Shown piece by piece: positions 60,625-64,000 of a stretch of 64,000 nt of DNA. A program made the translations under genes and the position numbers. Under the pieces are notes generated by a model, which ran no database searches, had not been told where the DNA came from, and saw nothing but the letters and a program-made list of their open reading frames with translations. Position 1 is the first letter of the stretch; each line of letters begins with the position of its first letter. Source of the stretch: CAIQPS01 sp963783835 (GTDB lineage Bacteria; Actinomycetota; Thermoleophilia; RBG-16-64-13); assembly GCA_963783835.1 (NCBI GenBank), contig CAWAOX010000002.1, forward strand, positions 1 to 64,000. Reading direction: 5' to 3'.

Positions 60625-61947
60625 TTAGGCTCCCTGTCCCATGAAAATCTGACCTAGAGCCTCATCTATTATGTCGAGACCGTATTGCAGCTCCTCCCTG
60701 GTGATCACGAGCGGCGGAGCAACGAAGAAGACATTGAAGCGCGAGAACGTATAGAGGTGCTTGCTTCGCAAGTAGGCGGCCAGCCTGCCCATCTCCGGGG
60801 AAGTGCCTCCGTACGGAGCGAGCGGCTCTTTCGTGGCCTTGTCCTTGACCAGTTCTACCATGCTGAACAGCCCGATATACCGGACGTCGCCGACGCAGGG
60901 ATGCGCCGCCTTCATCGCCTCCAGACGCTCGGCCAGGTAGGCGCCCTGCTTCTTGACGTTCTCGAAGATGTTCTCCTCTTCGTAGACGTTCATGCAGGCG
61001 ATGCCCGCCGCGCAGCAGACCGGATGCCCCGCCCCGGTGAGCCCGGTCCAGAGCATGTGGTCCTCCATGAAATCGGCGATCCTCTTGTTGACGATCACGG
61101 CGCCGAGGGGCATCAGGCTGCTGGTTATCCCCTTGGCGCAGGTGACCATGTCGGGCTTGATCCCGTAGTGCTGGGTGGCGAGCCACGTGCCGGTGCGGCC
61201 GAAGCCGGCCATGACCTCGTCGTCGATCAGCAGGATGTCGTACTTATCGAGGAGCGCCCGGACTTTGGGCCAGTAGTCGTCCGGCGGCACCAGCAGGCCG
61301 TTGGTGCCGGTGATGCCCTCGGCGAGCATGGCGGCGATGTTCTGCGGGCCTTCCATCTGGATGACTTCCTCGATGTGGCTCACGCACTCCCGGCCGCAGG
61401 TGTCGACGGTGCCGCCGAAGGGGCAGCGATAGCAGTAGGGGTCGAAGACCCGCACTATGCCCGGCACTCCGGGCTCTGCCGGCCAGCGTCGGAAATCGCC
61501 CGACGCGCTCATGGAGCCCATCGTGTCGCCGTGGTAGGAACGGTACCGGGTGATGATCTTGTTGCGGCCGGTGACCAAGCGCGCGATCTTCATGGCGCTC
61601 TCGTTGGCCTCGGTGCCGGAAAGGCAGTAGAAGGACTTGGCCAGGCCGGTCACTTGGGCCAGCTTCTTGCCGAGCTCGACCTTGGGCGTCGTCACCATCG
61701 TCGGACCCGCGTAGCAGAGTTCGTCCACCTGGCGCTTGATGGCCTCCAGGACCTTGGGGTGCTGATGGCCCACGTTGACGTTCATGATCTGCGAGCAGAA
61801 ATCGATCCACTTGTTGCCGTCGCCGTCCCAGAACCAGACGCCCTTGGCCTTGGTCATGTGGATGGGCTGGACCGTCCCTTGGACCGACCACGGGAAGAGC
61901 GTGTAGTCGCGGGCGTCCTGTACTACCTGCGCGGATGTGATGCCCAT
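60625..61947 (-). CDS. Class III aminotransferase (beta-alanine/taurine-pyruvate type)
   Basis: 440 residues. PLP enzyme of the omega-amino acid group: GVWFWDGDGNKWIDFCSQIM, SFYCLSGTEANESAMKIARL, SYHGDTMGSMSASGDFRRWP, LIDDEVMAGFGRTGTWLA, the PLP Lys in VTCAKGITSSLMPLGAVI and FSRFNVFFVAPPLVI. The Cys-containing YCYRCPFGGTVDTCGRECVS is a feature of this subgroup. It probably transfers an amine from beta-alanine, taurine or a similar compound to pyruvate. With MmsA downstream, beta-alanine to acetyl-CoA is the simplest pathway; a taurine route would need a sulfoacetaldehyde acetyltransferase, which is not adjacent. Confidence 0.87.
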   Translation of the reverse strand: MGITSAQVVQDARDYTLFPWSVQGTVQPIHMTKAKGVWFWDGDGNKWIDFCSQIMNVNVGHQHPKVLEAIKRQVDELCYAGPTMVTTPKVELGKKLAQVTGLAKSFYCLSGTEANESAMKIARLVTGRNKIITRYRSYHGDTMGSMSASGDFRRWPAEPGVPGIVRVFDPYCYRCPFGGTVDTCGRECVSHIEEVIQMEGPQNIAAMLAEGITGTNGLLVPPDDYWPKVRALLDKYDILLIDDEVMAGFGRTGTWLATQHYGIKPDMVTCAKGITSSLMPLGAVIVNKRIADFMEDHMLWTGLTGAGHPVCCAAGIACMNVYEEENIFENVKKQGAYLAERLEAMKAAHPCVGDVRYIGLFSMVELVKDKATKEPLAPYGGTSPEMGRLAAYLRSKHLYTFSRFNVFFVAPPLVITREELQYGLDIIDEALGQIFMGQGA

Positions 61948-62041
61948 GTGTCCTCCCAGTTAGAATGAGACATGGTAGTCACGCGGATGGGCAAGATTCA
62001 ACGGACAGAGTGTCAAAAGACCCGCAAGAATCGGTACCGTG

Positions 62042-62773
62042 TCACCCCGACCCCGCGTCGGGAGCCCGCTTGAGCAACTCGAGCGCGACGATCAATCCCA
62101 TGCGCCTCCGGGGAGCATCTAGATCGCCAAGAAGCCCGTGCAACTGCTCCAGGCGATAGTAGAGGCTCTGCCGCCGCACCCCCAGACGGCGTGCCGTCTC
62201 GGCCACGTTGAACTGCGAATCGAACAGGGCCTGGAGAGTCGCGAGAAGTGTGCCGCGCGGGCGGCCGGGCAGACCCAGGATGGGCCCGAGTTGCTCCTCG
62301 AGGAACCGCCCGCTTCGACCGGTCTCCACAAGAGCATCGAGCAGACCATCCAACCACTGCTCGTCACCAGGCGCCGGATGGGGCCGAAGTATCGACTCGT
62401 GGGCCTCTCTGGTCAGTTCGGCGAAGCGCACTTCGTGACGGAACACGACCAGGGGGAACTCCATCAGCCGGGCGGCGCGCAGCATCTCCTCGGGTACCTC
62501 GCGCAGCCACTGCACGAGTTCCAGCACGAGAGCCTGGGCGCCTGCGTCGACCAGCGAGCGCAGGTAACCCTCCCGCGCTTCGGGAGTCGCGCGCGCCAAC
62601 TCGAGCCCAGTGCTGACCAGCATCTCCCCACCGGAGAGGAACCGCCAGGCGTCCATCAACTCCGACACGTGCACCCAGGTGACGGGCTCGTCGAGGCGGG
62701 ACTGGCCCGAGAGGACTTCCGCGCCGGCAAAGGCCGGGAGCGCGAGGATATCTCGGAGTGAGGGCAGGCTCAT
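62042..62773 (-). CDS. PucR-type transcriptional regulator (short form)
   Basis: 243 residues. The N-terminal PucR domain spans LRDILALPAFAGAEVLSGQS and WVHVSELMDAWRFLSGGEML. The C-terminal helix-turn-helix is TLLATLQALFDSQFNVAETA followed by RRLGVRRQSLYYRLEQLHGL. The GGDEF-like middle region of full PucR (about 500 residues) is missing. PucR proteins control purine, pyrimidine or amino-acid catabolism. It lies inside the leftward cluster, so it likely regulates livH-livM and the two enzymes. Confidence 0.85.
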   Translation of the reverse strand: MSLPSLRDILALPAFAGAEVLSGQSRLDEPVTWVHVSELMDAWRFLSGGEMLVSTGLELARATPEAREGYLRSLVDAGAQALVLELVQWLREVPEEMLRAARLMEFPLVVFRHEVRFAELTREAHESILRPHPAPGDEQWLDGLLDALVETGRSGRFLEEQLGPILGLPGRPRGTLLATLQALFDSQFNVAETARRLGVRRQSLYYRLEQLHGLLGDLDAPRRRMGLIVALELLKRAPDAGSG

Positions 62774-62782
62774 GGCGCCGCA

Positions 62783-63874
62783 CTAGTCCGCGGGCGGCTC
62801 TTCTGGCGGCCCCAGTCCGCCGGCGGTCAACCGGCCCGGCTCCTCCGCCGACTGCCTCGGAGACTCCTCCAAGAAGCACACGGTCTCGAGGCACAGCCGG
62901 CGTCGCACCGGGAAGAGATCTATGGGCCAGCGCCGCACGATGCTGCCCCAGACACCACGCTGGGCGAAGACGACCACACCCGCCGCCAACACCCCGATCA
63001 GGATCAGATACCAGGTGCCGTAGCCCGCGAGCAATTGCTGGAGGGTGAAGAAGATCACGGCTCCCACGATGGGGCCCTCGATCGTGCCGAGGCCACCGAT
63101 GACCACGGCGAAGATCATCAGGGCGCTCCACTGGAGACTGAAGGCCGCCTCGGGCTGGGCGCGGAGCAGGTTGAGGTAGATGACGGCACCCGTCATACCC
63201 GTCCCGAACGCCGCGATGATGTAGACCCAGAGTTTTGACCGGAACACATTGACGCCCAGGCCCCGGGCTCCGGTCTCATCGTCTCTGATGGCGGTGAGCG
63301 CCAGCCCACGCCTGGACCGCAGGAGCAGGTAGACAAGGACGACGGAGCCGATGGCCACTCCCAGCGCCCACCAATAGACGACCGCCTCCCGTGTGGCGCG
63401 CTCGATCTTACCCGCGCTGTTGATGCTGACGCCCGACCCCCCTCCCAGCCAGGAGATCTGGGTGATGAGCAGCCGGTAGACTTCGGCGATGACCCAGGTG
63501 CCGACCGCGAAGTAGCCGCCGCGCAGACGAAAAGCCAGTCCGGCGGTGGGCACCGAGAAGGCGGCCGCGACGAGGCCCGCGATAGGCACGCAGAGGAACG
63601 GATTGATACCGAACTTCTCAGCGAACACCCAGAGCGTGTACGCCCCGATGCCGATGTAGGCCTGCTGTCCCACGGAGACGAGCCCCGCGTAACCGGCGAG
63701 CAGGTTCCACATCTGGGCGAGAGCCACCAGGGTCAGGAAGGTGACCGACTGCTTCATGACGGCCGAGGAGCCCCAGGCCGGGACGGTGGCCGCGGCGATG
63801 ACGACGACCGCCGCCACCGGAAGAGCGATCCGGCTGGTGCGCGTGTAGCGCTCGACCTTCACGGGAGCGGCCAT
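62783..63874 (-). CDS. livM: Branched-chain amino acid-type ABC permease (LivM)
   Basis: 363 residues from ATG 63874, whose A is shared with the livH stop. Eight or more hydrophobic helices; MWNLLAGYAGLVSVGQQAYI is the first LivM signature, followed by RLRGGYFAVGTWVIAEVYRL. The ATPase-contact loop is ALTAIRDDETGARGLGVNVF. An extra C-terminal extension (about 45 residues, Arg- and Glu-rich, soluble) follows the last helix. HAAT-family transporters take up amino acids, amides and urea. The ATPase and binding protein genes are not in the window. Confidence 0.88.
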   Translation of the reverse strand: MAAPVKVERYTRTSRIALPVAAVVVIAAATVPAWGSSAVMKQSVTFLTLVALAQMWNLLAGYAGLVSVGQQAYIGIGAYTLWVFAEKFGINPFLCVPIAGLVAAAFSVPTAGLAFRLRGGYFAVGTWVIAEVYRLLITQISWLGGGSGVSINSAGKIERATREAVVYWWALGVAIGSVVLVYLLLRSRRGLALTAIRDDETGARGLGVNVFRSKLWVYIIAAFGTGMTGAVIYLNLLRAQPEAAFSLQWSALMIFAVVIGGLGTIEGPIVGAVIFFTLQQLLAGYGTWYLILIGVLAAGVVVFAQRGVWGSIVRRWPIDLFPVRRRLCLETVCFLEESPRQSAEEPGRLTAGGLGPPEEPPAD

Positions 63875-64000
63875 CACTGCACCTGCTTCGCGAAGAGGCC
63901 TTGCGGCCTGAATGCCAGGATGGCCAGGAAGACCAGGTGGCCGGCCAGCATGCCCCACCCCTGATGGATGTGGTCGCCGAGGACTTGGGCGATGCCGAGC
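63874..64000 (-). CDS. livH: Branched-chain amino acid-type ABC permease (LivH), C-terminus only
   Basis: The last 41 residues of the gene upstream of livM, cut by the window edge. They read LGIAQVLGDHIHQGWGMLAG, then HLVFLAILAFRPQGLFAKQV and a final Gln. The RPQGLF ending is the LivH family end. The TGA overlaps the livM ATG by one base. Confidence 0.75.
   Translation of the reverse strand, partial: LGIAQVLGDHIHQGWGMLAGHLVFLAILAFRPQGLFAKQVQ

Noticed and set aside
60625..61947. Taurine-pyruvate aminotransferase with the ThDP enzyme at 2 kb as sulfoacetaldehyde acetyltransferase
   Set aside because: The two are almost 57 kb apart, and the ThDP enzyme lacks the acetyltransferase-specific pattern I would expect after the GDG motif.

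Overview
The window is GC-rich and dense with genes. It reads as chromosome from a deep-branching actinomycete-like bacterium. The pointers are Thr/Pro-rich linkers in exported proteins, a PucR regulator, a SpoIIE/STAS partner-switching pair, a primary sigma factor next to a small RRM protein, and mixed ATG/GTG/TTG starts. A tungsten-type aldehyde:ferredoxin oxidoreductase, an ADP-forming acyl-CoA synthetase and a class I CoA-transferase suggest anaerobic or facultative amino-acid and acyl-CoA metabolism. The taxonomic call is inference. I see no rRNA, intact tRNA, insertion sequence, prophage or CRISPR array.

Layout. 0-8 kb: a partial winged-helix protein, a FecR-like exported protein, an SRPBCC protein, a solitary acetolactate-synthase-like ThDP enzyme, the ABC-F protein Uup, an RRM protein, the primary sigma factor and a flavodoxin. 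8-17.8 kb: a strikingly broken stretch. It holds a C39-like peptidase with beta-sandwich repeats (one frameshift), a multi-domain 7TM/PAS/GAF/GGDEF/HD-GYP sensor (about six frameshifts), a decayed methyltransferase, an alpha-oxoamine synthase (two), a small zinc-ribbon-like gene (one), an intact nitroreductase, and an exported TIG/beta-sandwich protein (two). 17.8-26 kb: an MBL-fold hydrolase, the SpoIIE phosphatase and STAS pair, a TfoX-like gene coupled to an FadH-like flavin oxidoreductase, and an SLH-anchored beta-propeller protein. 26-35 kb: a GNAT remnant coupled to a fused GcvT-serine hydroxymethyltransferase, a DUF2769 protein, a PRC-barrel protein with an unlisted 41-residue membrane peptide, a broken DUF255 thioredoxin-like gene, a second RRM protein, small proteins, an alpha/beta hydrolase and an EamA transporter with its start region inside a hairpin.

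35-64 kb: a LysR regulator, the ilvD-ilvB-ilvN-ilvC operon, a GabT-like aminotransferase followed by the aldehyde:ferredoxin oxidoreductase, an isocitrate/isopropylmalate-type dehydrogenase, a CapA-like protein, an overlapping pair of ADP-forming acyl-CoA synthetase and CoA-transferase-GNAT fusion, a Phd/VapC module, an exported M28 peptidase, a nitrilase-family amidase, a PiT/DUF47 phosphate pair, a lipoprotein, a UbiA prenyltransferase, and a leftward catabolic cluster running livH-livM-pucR-aminotransferase-mmsA. That cluster fits uptake and oxidation of an omega-amino acid such as beta-alanine.

Two themes stand out. One roughly 120-residue exported beta-sandwich domain occurs seven times in three proteins with different partners. 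Single-base frameshifts recur in at least eight loci and are densest at 9-17 kb. They need read-level checking to separate pseudogenes from consensus error.
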